Positions 25,294-35,571 are shown, numbered from the stretch's first letter. The stretch is DNA of 64,000 nucleotides from Algorimicrobium algoritergicola (GCF_008086165.1 NZ_VSKL01000002.1:372001-436000); one strand, 5' to 3'. Program-made: numbers and translations. The notes: generated from the letters alone by a model not told the origin.

Positions 25294-28122
25294 ATGCAAC
25301 CAAAAATTTACAGCTTAATAGCTTTACTAGTACTTTGTATGTCATGCGAAGAAAAACCCAAAGAACCCGTTCAAGAAATTGAAAAAGATTTCGCTATTGA
25401 TTACGAAAAATTCACATTAGACAATGGTCTAGAGGTGATACTTCATCAAGATAATAGTGATCCAATTGTTGCCGTAGCAACGATAATGCATGTAGGTTCT
25501 AACCGTGAAAAACCAGGTAAAACAGGTTTTGCTCATTTCTTTGAACATATGAGTTTTAATGATTCTGAAAATGTACCAGTTGGTGCTAACAGAAAAATGA
25601 TTCCAGAATGGGGTGGAAGTCGTAATGGCGGAACTTCCAACGATTATACGGTTTATTATGAAGTGGTCCCAAAAGACGCTTTCGAAAAAATCCTATGGAT
25701 AGATTCGGATCGCTTTGGTTATATGATTAATACCGTTACCAAATCGGCTTTAGAGCGTGAAAAACAAGTGGTTAAAAATGAAAAACGCCAACGTGTTGAT
25801 AATGCTGCTTATGGTTATACAGATGAAATTATCCGCTCCAATCTCTATCCAGAAGGCCATCCGTATAATTGGACTGTTATAGGATCTTTACCAGATTTAC
25901 AAGCTGCAACCATAGATGATGTCAAAGAATTTTACCACCAATATTATGGAGCCAGCAATGCCACTTTAGTAATTGCAGGTGATATTGATTTTGAAGAAAC
26001 CAAAACGTTAGTCGAAAAATGGTTTGGCGAAATTCCAAGTGGTCCCGAAGTAGAATCACTACAACCACAACCTGTAACTTTAGCTGAAACAAAATCTTTA
26101 TATTTCGAAGATAATTTCGCTAAACTTCCTGAATTACGCATGGTATTTCCATCCGTTGAGGAATATCACAAAGATTCGTATGCACTCCAAATTTTAGGAC
26201 TATTATTAAGTGGGAGTAAAAATGCTCCTTTATATCAAGTTGTTGTTGAAGAGCAAAAATTAGCACCTAATATTGGCACTTACCAATCTAATAGTGAATT
26301 GGCTGGGGAATTTGTGTTTCGCGTCAGAGCAAATGAGCAAACTAATTTAGATGCTGTTAAAAAAGCAATCGATTCTGGTTTAATACGTTTTGAGAAAAAC
26401 GGTGTAAATGAACGCGATTTAAAACGCATAAAAGCGGAATTGGAAACCAATTTATACCAAGGCGTAAGTACGGTTTTAAATAAAGCGTTCCAATTAGGTC
26501 AGGATAATGAATTTGCAGGCGATCCTAGTTATATTACCAAAACAGCTAAACTAACAAATGCTGTTTCTCCAGATGATGTTATGCGCGTTTACAAGCAATA
26601 TATCAAAGACAAAAATCACGTAATGACCAGTGTTGTACCAAAAGGGCAACTTGATTTAGTGGTATTAGATGCTAAAGAAGCAACTGTTTGGATTGAAGAA
26701 GTGAAACAAGACGTAGCTAGCGAAGAAGTTGGTCAAGGTGAAGAAGCTGAATACCAAAAAACAGTTAGCAAATATGATAGGAGCGAACCTGCTTTTGGCG
26801 AATTACCGAAATTTAAAATGCCAGCCATTTGGACTGGAAATTTAGAAAATGGTATGAGCGTTTTTGGTATAGAAAACAACGAAACACCATTAGTACAGTT
26901 TGACATTACTATTCCTGGTGGACAACTATTAGATCCTGAAAATAAAGCAGGTGTTGCCAGTATGTTTAGTAATTTAATGCTTGAAGGTACAGCCAATAAA
27001 ACGCCAGCAGAATTAGAGGAAGCTATTGGTTTATTAGGGGCCAATATTAACATGTATAGCACAAATGAGGATTTTCATATTACAGGTTCCTGCTTGGCTA
27101 AAAACTTTGAAGAAACCATAGCGCTTGTCAAGGAAATTATTTTAGAGCCACGTTGGGATGGGGCAGAATACAAGCGACTTATGCAAGGCTTGGAAACTGG
27201 TTTGAAAGACAGAGAATCCAATCCAAATGCCATAGCTAGTTTGGCTTATAACCAATTGTTATATGGAAAAAACCATCCATCTGCTATTCCTGGAAGCGGA
27301 ACGTTAGAAACGTTTAAAAACATTAGTTTAGACGATTTGAAAGCATATTACAGCAATTTAGTTCCTGAAAACGCGAATTTTCATATTGCAGGTGCTATGT
27401 CAAAATCTGAAACATTAGGCGTTTTAGAAACCTTAAATACTTGGAAAGGTCAAGCGCCACAGATTCCAACGTTTCAATTACCTTCGGAAAATAATAAAAA
27501 CACCATTTATTTTATTGATGTTCCAGATTCTAAACAATCGGTTTTTAATATAGGAAAACTAGCATTATCTGCAACCAATGAAGATGCTCAAAGTTTAGAC
27601 TTTGCAAATGAAATTTTAGGTGGTGGCTCTAGCGGTCGTTTATTCCAAACATTACGTATAGAAAAAGGCTACACCTATGGCGCCTATTCTGGAACTGGAA
27701 ATAGTTTGGAAGTGGCTCCTTTTACCGTTCGTTCTAGCGTTCGTGCAAATGCGACTTTAAAATCATTGGAAATCATAAAAGATATGGTTGCTAATTATGC
27801 TGATAATTTTACAGAAGCTGAAGTTGAATTAACCAAAAACAAGCTTTTAAAAGCTAACACACGTGCATATGAAAGTTTAGGTGCTAAATTGGCTATCCTT
27901 CGTAACATTAGTAAATATGGGTATTCCAATGATTATATTGAAAAGAATCAAGCAGAATTAATTGCCATGACTTTGGATGATTATAAAAACATCATCAATA
28001 AATATTTACAGGAACCTGAAATGATTTATGTCATAGTTGGTGATAAAGCCACACAATGGTCTGAAGTTAAAAAACTAGGAAAACCGGTTGTGGAATTGGA
28101 TATTTTTGGAAATCCCAAGTAA
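25294..28122 (+). CDS. M16 family zinc metallopeptidase, two-unit, lipoprotein
   Basis: The 942-aa protein has a lipoprotein signal (LCMSC). The first M16 unit has the inverted zinc motif HFFEH (His81, Glu84, His85) and a downstream Glu in the ALEREKQVV region. A second, inactive-type M16 unit starts near residue 510, with GGGSSGRLFQTLRIEKGYTYGAYS as the substrate-binding R/Y element. The tandem active plus inactive arrangement is that of pitrilysin-like clamshell peptidases. It should degrade peptides in the envelope. A terminator-like hairpin follows. Confidence 0.93.
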   Translation: MQPKIYSLIALLVLCMSCEEKPKEPVQEIEKDFAIDYEKFTLDNGLEVILHQDNSDPIVAVATIMHVGSNREKPGKTGFAHFFEHMSFNDSENVPVGANRKMIPEWGGSRNGGTSNDYTVYYEVVPKDAFEKILWIDSDRFGYMINTVTKSALEREKQVVKNEKRQRVDNAAYGYTDEIIRSNLYPEGHPYNWTVIGSLPDLQAATIDDVKEFYHQYYGASNATLVIAGDIDFEETKTLVEKWFGEIPSGPEVESLQPQPVTLAETKSLYFEDNFAKLPELRMVFPSVEEYHKDSYALQILGLLLSGSKNAPLYQVVVEEQKLAPNIGTYQSNSELAGEFVFRVRANEQTNLDAVKKAIDSGLIRFEKNGVNERDLKRIKAELETNLYQGVSTVLNKAFQLGQDNEFAGDPSYITKTAKLTNAVSPDDVMRVYKQYIKDKNHVMTSVVPKGQLDLVVLDAKEATVWIEEVKQDVASEEVGQGEEAEYQKTVSKYDRSEPAFGELPKFKMPAIWTGNLENGMSVFGIENNETPLVQFDITIPGGQLLDPENKAGVASMFSNLMLEGTANKTPAELEEAIGLLGANINMYSTNEDFHITGSCLAKNFEETIALVKEIILEPRWDGAEYKRLMQGLETGLKDRESNPNAIASLAYNQLLYGKNHPSAIPGSGTLETFKNISLDDLKAYYSNLVPENANFHIAGAMSKSETLGVLETLNTWKGQAPQIPTFQLPSENNKNTIYFIDVPDSKQSVFNIGKLALSATNEDAQSLDFANEILGGGSSGRLFQTLRIEKGYTYGAYSGTGNSLEVAPFTVRSSVRANATLKSLEIIKDMVANYADNFTEAEVELTKNKLLKANTRAYESLGAKLAILRNISKYGYSNDYIEKNQAELIAMTLDDYKNIINKYLQEPEMIYVIVGDKATQWSEVKKLGKPVVELDIFGNPK

Positions 28123-28151
28123 TTTTATAAAACCCTTCAACGATTAATTTT

Positions 28152-28185
28152 AAATGCATAGTAAGCTGTTAGCTGCTATGCATTT
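28152..28185 (+). terminator. terminator-like hairpin after the M16 gene
   Basis: AAATGCATAG (28152-28161) pairs perfectly with CTATGCATTT (28176-28185); the 14-nt interior can also form AGCT-gtt-AGCT. A T-rich stretch follows. The next gene's -7 element starts 3 nt later. Confidence 0.7.
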
Positions 28186-28187
28186 TC

Positions 28188-28195
28188 TATTTTTG
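28188..28195 (+). promoter_or_regulatory. -7 element of the RlmI-like gene
   Basis: TATTTTTG, an exact TAnnTTTG match, 17 nt before the ATG at 28213. Confidence 0.55.
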
Positions 28196-28212
28196 CACAA
28201 ATCGAAATCAAC

Positions 28213-29433
28213 ATGTCTTCTATTACTATTCCTGAATTTGAAAAATCAACCACACGATTGGCGGTCAAGTTAAACGCAAATGGTGAACGCTCTGTGCTTC
28301 AAGGTCATCCTTGGGTTTTTGAAAATAGTATTGAAAAAATTAATAAAGAAGGGAAATCTGGTGATGTTGCCGTAATTTTTAGAAAACGCGATAATGCGTT
28401 TATTGGCGTTGGTTTGTATGATGCGTCTTCGCCAATTAGAATTAAAATGTTACATCATGGTGAACCACAAACGATTAATTCAGCATTCTTCCAAAGTAAA
28501 ATAGATGCTGCTTTTAAAAAACGAGCTTCACTCTTAAAAACGAATACTACAAGTTATCGTTTGTTATTTGGTGAAAATGATGGCTTTCCAGGATTGATTG
28601 CTGATGTATATGCCAATGTTTTGGTAATTAAAGTATATTCTGAAATTTGGCTAGGGTATATCCAGGATATAACGGAAATGCTTATAAATGTTTCTAATGT
28701 AGAAACAGTTGTTATGCGTTTAAGTCGAAATTTGCAACAAGCAGATTTCGGTTTGGTTGATGGTTCCGTAATTTATGGCATTTTAGAAAATGAAGTCGTA
28801 AAATTTATAGAACATGGTGTTCATTTTTCCGCCAATGTCATAAAAGGTCATAAAACAGGTTACTTTTTAGATCACAGAGATAATAGACGTCGCGTGGGCG
28901 AATTGAGTCAAGGAAAAACCGTGTTAGATGTGTTTTCGTATGCTGGCGGATTTTCAGTTCATGCTTTGGCCAATCACGCAAAAGAAGTCACGAGTTTAGA
29001 TATTAGTAAACAAGCGCTTGAAATAGCTTTAGAAAACGGCAGATTAAATAGTTATTCAGGGAAACATCACATTATTGCAGGTGATGCTTTTGATGAAATG
29101 GAACAACTCATCCAATCTAATAAAACCTTTGATGTGGTGGTTATTGATCCACCTAGTTTTGCCAAGCAACAGTCCGAAATACAGTTAGCCAAAAAGAAAT
29201 ATGCGCAATTAGCGCAATTAGGTGAGAAGCTCACAGCAAAAGGTGGTATGTTGGTTTTAGCATCCTGTTCGTCTCGAATTATTGCAGATGCTTTTTTTGA
29301 TGTGAATAAAGCAACGTTGTCCCAGGCCAAAAGGCATTATAAATTGGTTTTAAAAACACAACATGATTCAGATCATCCAATAGGTTTTCCAGAAGGTGCT
29401 TACTTAAAATGTGGATACTACCAATTGGATTAA
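28213..29433 (+). CDS. RlmI/RlmK-like 23S rRNA cytosine-C5 methyltransferase
   Basis: The 406-aa protein has an N-terminal PUA domain (about residues 15-90, GHPWVFENSIEKI), a central EEHUD-like segment and a C-terminal SAM methyltransferase domain. The SAM site is VLDVFSYAGGFSVHAL, with catalytic motif VVIDPPSFAK. A Cys in LVLASCSS matches the C5-methyltransferase nucleophile position. It likely methylates a cytosine of 23S rRNA. It converges with rlmF, overlapping by 4 bp. Confidence 0.88.
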   Translation: MSSITIPEFEKSTTRLAVKLNANGERSVLQGHPWVFENSIEKINKEGKSGDVAVIFRKRDNAFIGVGLYDASSPIRIKMLHHGEPQTINSAFFQSKIDAAFKKRASLLKTNTTSYRLLFGENDGFPGLIADVYANVLVIKVYSEIWLGYIQDITEMLINVSNVETVVMRLSRNLQQADFGLVDGSVIYGILENEVVKFIEHGVHFSANVIKGHKTGYFLDHRDNRRRVGELSQGKTVLDVFSYAGGFSVHALANHAKEVTSLDISKQALEIALENGRLNSYSGKHHIIAGDAFDEMEQLIQSNKTFDVVVIDPPSFAKQQSEIQLAKKKYAQLAQLGEKLTAKGGMLVLASCSSRIIADAFFDVNKATLSQAKRHYKLVLKTQHDSDHPIGFPEGAYLKCGYYQLD

Positions 29434-30284
29434 TTGGTGAATTGCCAAGCCAAAATCCGTGATACTTTCTGACCTTGAGCCATATCAATAATTTGGTGTG
29501 TTGCACCTAATTTGTCCAATTGCTTGATTAGCTTGGGTATATTGGCAGCTTTAGAAACTAGTGTTGTAAACCAACCGACTTGGTTACTAAACGTTTTACT
29601 TTCCTTAATCAGGCGTTTTATAAATAAAGCTTCACCACCATTACACCATAATTCATGAGATTGACCTCCAAAATTGAGAGCTGCTTTTTTATCCAAGTTC
29701 AGGTTTTTCAGTTTACGTTGTGTTCCTTTTAAAGCTTCTTGTTCGGAAGCATGGAACGGTGGATTACACATGGTAAAATGATAATTTTCTTCCGGTTTTA
29801 TAATATTAGAAAAAATATGTGCAGGATTTTCCTGAAATCGAATTTCAACCAAACCGTCCAAACTCGAGTTTAAATTGATGTTGTTTTGAGCAATTTCAAC
29901 AGATTGCTTATTAATATCTGCACCAACCATGTTCCATTGATACAATTTTACTCCTAAAATTGGATATATAGCATTCGCTCCAACGCCAATATCCAAGCCT
30001 TTAATGGGTTTAGTTTCAGGTATAATTAAATCGTTTAGGTGATGTAAGTAATCCGCACGGCCAGGAATAGGTGGACACAAATAACCTTTAGGTAATTGAT
30101 AATCCGTTAATCCATAATCCGAAATAAGAATGGCTTTGTTCAATTGATAAACAGCTTCTGCCAAGGAAAAATTGATAGTTTTGGTTTCAAAATTATTCGT
30201 AAAAACAAATGGTTTTAATTCAGAATTCGCCTGAATTAACCTTTCAAAATCATAAGGTATATTGTGCTTATTATTAGGATGCAT
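29430..30284 (-). CDS. rlmF: 23S rRNA (adenine-N6) methyltransferase RlmF
   Basis: The 284-aa protein contains GLDIGVGANAIYPILG (SAM-binding) and MCNPPFHASEQEA (the NPPF adenine-N6 motif with the family-specific continuation). It also has the N-terminal YDFERL segment of RlmF/YbiN. It should make m6A1618 in 23S rRNA; numbering follows the E. coli enzyme. Length is normal, and no operon partner is visible. Confidence 0.92.
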   Translation of the reverse strand: MHPNNKHNIPYDFERLIQANSELKPFVFTNNFETKTINFSLAEAVYQLNKAILISDYGLTDYQLPKGYLCPPIPGRADYLHHLNDLIIPETKPIKGLDIGVGANAIYPILGVKLYQWNMVGADINKQSVEIAQNNINLNSSLDGLVEIRFQENPAHIFSNIIKPEENYHFTMCNPPFHASEQEALKGTQRKLKNLNLDKKAALNFGGQSHELWCNGGEALFIKRLIKESKTFSNQVGWFTTLVSKAANIPKLIKQLDKLGATHQIIDMAQGQKVSRILAWQFTN

Positions 30285-30378
30285 GATAATTTGTACTGGA
30301 ATTATGCCACAAATATAAGCTTAATGTGTGGCTTAACAGTTTCCCTTTTTTAATTATACAATAGTGCTGAAATAAATC

Positions 30379-30386
30379 TACCTTTG
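30379..30386 (+). promoter_or_regulatory. -7 element of the DEAD-box helicase gene
   Basis: TACCTTTG matches TAnnTTTG and lies 18 nt before the ATG at 30405. It overlaps the longer in-frame start at 30384, so the shorter start is preferred. Confidence 0.55.
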
Positions 30387-30404
30387 CAGCTTAATAAAAT
30401 TATT

Positions 30405-31523
30405 ATGACTTCATTTTCCGATTTAGGCATTCGTAAAGAATATATAAAAGCCTTAAAAGAACTCCACATTGAAAAGCCAACTGAAATTCAGGCCCAAGCA
30501 ATTCCTGTTTTATTGCAAAAACAAACTGATTTAATTGGTTTAGCGCAAACAGGAACTGGGAAAACGGCTGCTTATGGACTACCTATTTTACATCAAATAG
30601 ATCCTAATAAATCGGAAATTCAAGCGCTTATTTTAGCTCCAACACGCGAGTTGGTGCAACAAATACAAAAGCAACTTTTCAAATTTACCAAATATTGCGA
30701 TTATAAGATTTTTACAGAAGGTGTATATGGTGGCGAAAAAATTGACAAGCAAATTAAAGCTTTAAAACGAACTACTCATATTATTGTAGCAACACCAGGA
30801 CGTTTATTAGATTTAATTGATCGTGGTGATATTGATATTAAAAACATTAAAACATTGGTGTTAGATGAAGCTGATGAAATGTTAAGTATGGGTTTTAAAC
30901 AGGATTTAAATCGCATATTAACATTTACATCTGGAAAGCGTTCTACGTGGTTGTTTTCGGCTACAATGCCTGAAGAAATTCAGAAAATGATAAAAACCTA
31001 TATGTCGCCAAAAGCGATTAAAATAGAGGTAAATAGAAATAGTTTGGTAAATGCCAATATTACACATCAATTTATTAGAACATCTATAAAAGGTAAAGTT
31101 TCTGTTTTAATTAATTTATTAGAAGGCTTTAAAAAACAACGTGGAATTATTTTTTGCAAAACGAAAGCTGGAACCCAAAACTTAACAGATGTTTTATTGA
31201 ATGAAGGATTTTCAGTTGGTGCTTTGGAAGGCGATATGCAACAAAAAGAACGGGATAAAGTTATGCGTGCTTTCAAAAATGAATCTGTTCAAATATTAGT
31301 ATCTACCGATGTTTCGGCACGAGGAATAGATGTTAACGACTTGGCGTTTGTTATCCACCATCAGTTACCAGAGCAAATGGAATACTATACACACCGAAGT
31401 GGAAGAACTGCTAGAGCTGGAAAAAAGGGACGATCTATAGCATTAATTTTAGATGATGAACGCAAACTTATTCGTGAAATTGAGAACACTTTAGGCATAG
31501 AATTTGCAGAATTCCATGTGTAA
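30405..31523 (+). CDS. DEAD-box RNA helicase
   Basis: The 372-aa protein opens with a Q-motif region (FSDLGIRKEYIKAL), then AQTGTGKTAAY, PTRELVQQI, TPGRLLD, VLDEADEM, SATMP, the STDVSARGID segment and HRSGRTARAGKKG. All RNA helicase motifs are present. It stops soon after the core, with no C-terminal RNA-binding extension, so it is a minimal RhlE-like enzyme. The cold-shock gene follows after 158 bp. Roles in ribosome assembly or RNA decay are usual for the family. Confidence 0.93.
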   Translation: MTSFSDLGIRKEYIKALKELHIEKPTEIQAQAIPVLLQKQTDLIGLAQTGTGKTAAYGLPILHQIDPNKSEIQALILAPTRELVQQIQKQLFKFTKYCDYKIFTEGVYGGEKIDKQIKALKRTTHIIVATPGRLLDLIDRGDIDIKNIKTLVLDEADEMLSMGFKQDLNRILTFTSGKRSTWLFSATMPEEIQKMIKTYMSPKAIKIEVNRNSLVNANITHQFIRTSIKGKVSVLINLLEGFKKQRGIIFCKTKAGTQNLTDVLLNEGFSVGALEGDMQQKERDKVMRAFKNESVQILVSTDVSARGIDVNDLAFVIHHQLPEQMEYYTHRSGRTARAGKKGRSIALILDDERKLIREIENTLGIEFAEFHV

Positions 31524-31547
31524 CTTTCAAATAGGAAATTAATATCT

Positions 31548-31555
31548 TATATTTG
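31548..31555 (+). promoter_or_regulatory. -7 element of the cold-shock gene, with long 5' leader
   Basis: TATATTTG matches TAnnTTTG but lies 126 nt before the ATG at 31682, predicting a leader of about 120 nt. The leader contains CCTAAA-atctgaa-TTTAGG (31574-31592). Long structured leaders are common on cold-shock mRNAs; regulation here is inference. Confidence 0.5.
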
Positions 31556-31681
31556 TACGCATTGCAGGAGTAACCTAAAATCTGAATTTAGGCTTATAAT
31601 ACGACCATAGTTCTTTTTAAACCATGTAATTATTATTTTATTTCTTCAATTTAACCCTAAAAAAATTACTATAAAATAACA

Positions 31682-32140
31682 ATGGCAAAATCGCAACAGA
31701 CATTTAACAAAAGTGAAAAGGAAAAGAAGCGTTTAAAGAAACGTGAAGACAAACGTAAAAAAATGGAAGCTAGAAAACTTGAAAAAGAAGATGGCGGAGG
31801 TGATGGTATCCAATTTGCTTATGTTGACTTTAATGGAAATTTAACTGATACACCACCAGATCCAAATATGCGTGTTAAAGTGGATGCAGAAAGTATTGAA
31901 GTGAGTATTCCAAAACGTGATGATAGCGATATTGAGGAATTTGATCCAGTAAGAAAAGGAAAAGTTTCTTTTTACGATAACTCCAAAGGTTTTGGTTTTA
32001 TTATTGATTCTGAAAATCAAGAAAAATACTTCTGTCACGTAAGTGGCTTAATTGATGAAATAGCGGAAAACGATGCCGTATCTTTTGAATTAGAAAAAGG
32101 TATGAAAGGTATGAACGCTGTTAAAGTAACCCGTATTTAA
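31682..32140 (+). CDS. cold-shock domain protein with basic N-terminal extension
   Basis: The 152-aa protein begins with about 35 highly charged residues (KEKKRLKKREDKRKK), then an acidic linker. A C-terminal cold-shock domain starts at GKVSFYDNSKGFGFI (RNP1) and includes EKYFCHVSGL (RNP2-like). It should bind single-stranded RNA in the cytoplasm. The extension doubles the size of a plain Csp. Its position after a DEAD-box helicase fits a joint RNA-remodelling role. Confidence 0.88.
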   Translation: MAKSQQTFNKSEKEKKRLKKREDKRKKMEARKLEKEDGGGDGIQFAYVDFNGNLTDTPPDPNMRVKVDAESIEVSIPKRDDSDIEEFDPVRKGKVSFYDNSKGFGFIIDSENQEKYFCHVSGLIDEIAENDAVSFELEKGMKGMNAVKVTRI

Positions 32141-32195
32141 ATTTTGATCACATAAATCGCTTAAACTCTTTAAAAGATTTTAGGTTTTAATAGCT

Positions 32196-33401
32196 ATGTC
32201 CATTAAATCGATTACATTTTTATCAATAATTTTATTTCAGTTTGTTGCTATTAATACACTTATAGCACAAACTGATTCGCTTTCTTCAGAAAAAATTAAT
32301 GTTGAATACACAAATAAAGGTTTTCAATTTAGCACACCTGATAAAAATTACTCACTTCATCTAGCAGCACGTTTACAATTTCGTTTTGCAACTCCAAACG
32401 ATCAAAGTCCGGTTAATTTTGATGACTTTTTTGAGGATAGCAAAACAGCATTCAAAATTAATAGAGCCCGTTTAAAAATTGGTGGAAATGCCTATAAACC
32501 TTGGTTGAAATATTATTTTGAATATGATATGGCTCAAGGTAATTTATTAGATTTCCGTATTATGATTGAGCGTTGGGACTTTTTTAAAATTAAAGTTGGT
32601 CAATGGAAAACCTATTATAGTCGGGAAAGAATCATATCATCTGGTAAACAACAAATGGTGGATCGCTCTATCATTAACAGGCCTTTTACATTAGATAGAC
32701 AACAAGGAATAGAATTTTCAGGTCGCATTTTTCCTGAAACTGCAGCGGATTTCACATATCATGTTTCGGTATTGACAGGAACCGGAAGAGGCTCCACAAT
32801 AAATGACGATAACCATTTATTATATGTTGGTAGACTACAATATAATTTATTTGGTCGCGAATTAGAAATGACCGGATCGGATATTAAGTTTCATGAAAAA
32901 CCTACTGCTTTATTAGCTATTGCCGCAGCAACCAACAGAAGCCAGTACACACGATTTTCTTCAGCAGGTGGTGGCAATTTAGTAGGATATGATAGTAATG
33001 AACCTGGTCAATATCGCGTAAATCAAGCATTAGTTGAAACTGCTTTGAAATATCGTGGGTTTTCGTGGCAGAATGAAAATCACATCAAAAAAATTACGGA
33101 TTACGAAACGAATACAGACCGAACATTAACTGGTTATTATCTTCAAGCAGGTTACTTTTTCTCAAATATTTTAGACTTTGTTCCTAAACCTTTAGAGGTT
33201 GCCGGAATATACTCGCATTACACGCCCAATAGAGACATTGGTTACAGCCAGGAGCAAGAAATGGGCATGGCTTTTAACTGGTTCTTTAAAGAGCATAGAA
33301 ATAAATTAACTATGGAGTTTACCCATTTTGACTACGAAAGTCCAGAAAGAGTTGAGCAGAAAGAATGGCGTTTCCGGATTCAATGGGATATATCATTCTA
33401 A
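32196..33401 (+). CDS. OprO/OprP-like outer-membrane porin
   Basis: The 401-aa protein has a signal peptide ending LIAQ and then SLHLAARLQFRFA. The transmembrane strand segment FKINRARLKIGGNAYKPWLK follows, the recognisable entry of the phosphate-selective porin O/P family. Alternating aromatic strands continue to the C-terminal WRFRIQWDISF, which ends in Phe as beta-barrels do. It should form a 16-strand anion pore. It lies 55 bp after the cold-shock gene with no obvious terminator between them. Confidence 0.88.
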   Translation: MSIKSITFLSIILFQFVAINTLIAQTDSLSSEKINVEYTNKGFQFSTPDKNYSLHLAARLQFRFATPNDQSPVNFDDFFEDSKTAFKINRARLKIGGNAYKPWLKYYFEYDMAQGNLLDFRIMIERWDFFKIKVGQWKTYYSRERIISSGKQQMVDRSIINRPFTLDRQQGIEFSGRIFPETAADFTYHVSVLTGTGRGSTINDDNHLLYVGRLQYNLFGRELEMTGSDIKFHEKPTALLAIAAATNRSQYTRFSSAGGGNLVGYDSNEPGQYRVNQALVETALKYRGFSWQNENHIKKITDYETNTDRTLTGYYLQAGYFFSNILDFVPKPLEVAGIYSHYTPNRDIGYSQEQEMGMAFNWFFKEHRNKLTMEFTHFDYESPERVEQKEWRFRIQWDISF

Positions 33402-33437
33402 CTATATTTTACCTAATTCTAACTTTCTTATAAGCCC

Positions 33438-34439
33438 ATGGATTCTTTAACGCAAATAGTTTTAGGCGCTGCTGTTGGTGAGGCCGTTTTAGGCAGAAAA
33501 GTTGGTAATAGAGCCATGCTTTATGGTGCTATTGCAGGTACAATTCCTGATTTAGATATTTTTTCTTCCTATTTTACAGATACCGTTACCGCTTTAGAAA
33601 TTCACAGAGGTTTTACACATTCCATTTTATTCTCTATCATTTTTGCGCCAATTCTTGGTTGGTTGGTATCACGATATGAAAAATATAAAAGTATAAAAGG
33701 TTGGTCTTGGCTTTTCTTTTGGGCGTTTGTAACACATCCTATTTTAGATGCACACACCACGTGGGGAACACAGTTGTTCTGGCCTTTAGATTTGCGCTTG
33801 GCTTTTAAAACCATATTTGTGGTTGACCCATTATACACTTTACCATTTTTGGCATTTTTGATTTTGACCATGTTTCAAAAACGAACTTCAGAAAAACGTC
33901 AATTTTACAATCGTACGGGATTATTAATAAGTACCGCTTATCTGGCACTTACATTTATATTAAAGTGGTCAGCTTTCACGAAGTTTGAAAATGCTTTGGA
34001 AGAACAAAATTTAAGCTATCTACAGATTGACACAAGACCTTCGCCTTTGAATACCATTTTATGGAGTGCTAATGTAGAAACAGAGCATGCTTACTTACTT
34101 GGAAACTATTCCTATTTCGATACACAGCCTATTTCATTTGTCTCATATCCTAAAAATCATGAATTGATATCAGATTTACTTTCCAATGACAAAATGCAAC
34201 GCATGATTCACATTTCGAAAGGATGGTACACCATAACACAAGAAGACGGAAAATTATACTACAATGATTTACGTTTTGGATTATTGAGTTTAGAACCTGG
34301 CTCCGAAAGTTTTGTTTTTCAATTCTTGATCGATAAAGATGATGAAACTGGAAACATTAGTTTTATTGAACAGCCCAAAGGTAGTCGCGATGCCAAGAAA
34401 TTAATGTCTGAACTTTGGACACGTGTTAAAGGGAATTAA
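33438..34439 (+). CDS. YdjM-type membrane-bound metal-dependent hydrolase (DUF457)
   Basis: The 333-aa protein starts MDSLTQIVLGAAVGEAVLG, with IPDLDIF, HRGFTHSILF and THPILDAHTTWG supplying the Asp/His metal ligands typical of DUF457. Four to five membrane helices are followed by a soluble C-terminal domain of about 140 residues that short YdjM proteins lack. The substrate is unknown; the family is related to phospholipase C-like hydrolases. It overlaps the convergent ABC permease gene by 4 bp. Confidence 0.85.
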   Translation: MDSLTQIVLGAAVGEAVLGRKVGNRAMLYGAIAGTIPDLDIFSSYFTDTVTALEIHRGFTHSILFSIIFAPILGWLVSRYEKYKSIKGWSWLFFWAFVTHPILDAHTTWGTQLFWPLDLRLAFKTIFVVDPLYTLPFLAFLILTMFQKRTSEKRQFYNRTGLLISTAYLALTFILKWSAFTKFENALEEQNLSYLQIDTRPSPLNTILWSANVETEHAYLLGNYSYFDTQPISFVSYPKNHELISDLLSNDKMQRMIHISKGWYTITQEDGKLYYNDLRFGLLSLEPGSESFVFQFLIDKDDETGNISFIEQPKGSRDAKKLMSELWTRVKGN

Positions 34440-35557
34440 GTCGTTTTCTTATAACTCCAAACCGCTAATCCATTCATTAGTAATGCGTAAATAAGTGTTT
34501 TTACTAGTTGTGGCAGGATATCGATAAAACCAGATCCTTTAAGCATCACCATGCGCATGACTTCAACAAAGTATTTGATAGGATTAAATTCGGTAAGTAT
34601 TTGAGCCCATTCTGGCATACTCTCAATAGGTGTAAACAGTCCGCTCATTAGAATAAAAATCACTACAAAAAACCAAGCGATAAACATGGCTTGTTGCTGG
34701 GTATCGGTAAAATTGGAAATAAATAATCCCATACCGAGTATCACCAAAATAAAAATAGAAGTATAGAGGTACATAAGTAATAAACTTCCTACCATAGGCA
34801 CATTAAAAATGAGCCTTGCAAGAATTAATCCAATAGTTAACAAGCCCATTCCAATAACCCAAAACGGAAAAAGCTTACCAATAATAAATTGACTTTTCTT
34901 TATAGGCGTAACATTGATTTGCTCTAAAGTTCCAATTTCTTTTTCTCTCACAATATTCATTCCTGAAAGAAATAACGTGATCATGGTAACTAATAGTACT
35001 AATATACCTGGTACCATAAACGTTTTGTAGTTTAACGTTTCATTGTACCAAAAAAGTGGGATGGTAGCAATGTCAACAGGTTGAATTTGAGATTCTGAAA
35101 ATTGCATCAAATCCGTTTTAATATGCCTATTATAATTCTGAATTATTTGAGAAACATATACGTTTTCAACACCAGCAGCAGCACCATCAATAGCATTAAT
35201 AGTAACTCCTAAAGCACCTTTTTTTTCCTTTAGCAAATCACGTTCAAAATGAGAGGGAATCTCTAAAACAACATCTACTTCTCCTTTTAGCATAGCTGAA
35301 CTTGCCAATTTTTGAGTTGGAAAGGCTGTTAAAACATTAAAATATGTAGAAGCCTCAAATTTTTCTATTAACGCTCGTGAAGAAGTACTGTGGTCATTAT
35401 CTATATATGCGAATTTGATATTCTTGACTTCAAAAGTAGCTGCATTAGATAAAATAATTAATTGGAGTAGTGGTAGCACAAAAATGATTGGTAGCATACC
35501 TTTATTTCTAAAGATTTGCTTGAATTCTTTTTGGATGATATATTGTATTGTTTTCAT
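34436..35557 (-). CDS. ABC-2 type permease (YbhR-like), last gene of efflux operon
   Basis: The 373-aa protein has one N-terminal helix, a large extracytoplasmic domain (about residues 35-170) and five C-terminal helices. It has the family motif REKEIGTLEQINVTPIKKSQFIIGK and LMSGLFTPIESMPEWAQ. It should pair with the permease upstream as one half of the membrane channel for the two ATPases in this operon. The 89-bp gap before it contains a 12-bp inverted repeat. Confidence 0.9.
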   Translation of the reverse strand: MKTIQYIIQKEFKQIFRNKGMLPIIFVLPLLQLIILSNAATFEVKNIKFAYIDNDHSTSSRALIEKFEASTYFNVLTAFPTQKLASSAMLKGEVDVVLEIPSHFERDLLKEKKGALGVTINAIDGAAAGVENVYVSQIIQNYNRHIKTDLMQFSESQIQPVDIATIPLFWYNETLNYKTFMVPGILVLLVTMITLFLSGMNIVREKEIGTLEQINVTPIKKSQFIIGKLFPFWVIGMGLLTIGLILARLIFNVPMVGSLLLMYLYTSIFILVILGMGLFISNFTDTQQQAMFIAWFFVVIFILMSGLFTPIESMPEWAQILTEFNPIKYFVEVMRMVMLKGSGFIDILPQLVKTLIYALLMNGLAVWSYKKTT

Positions 35558-35571
35558 ATTTTTAAAAGAAT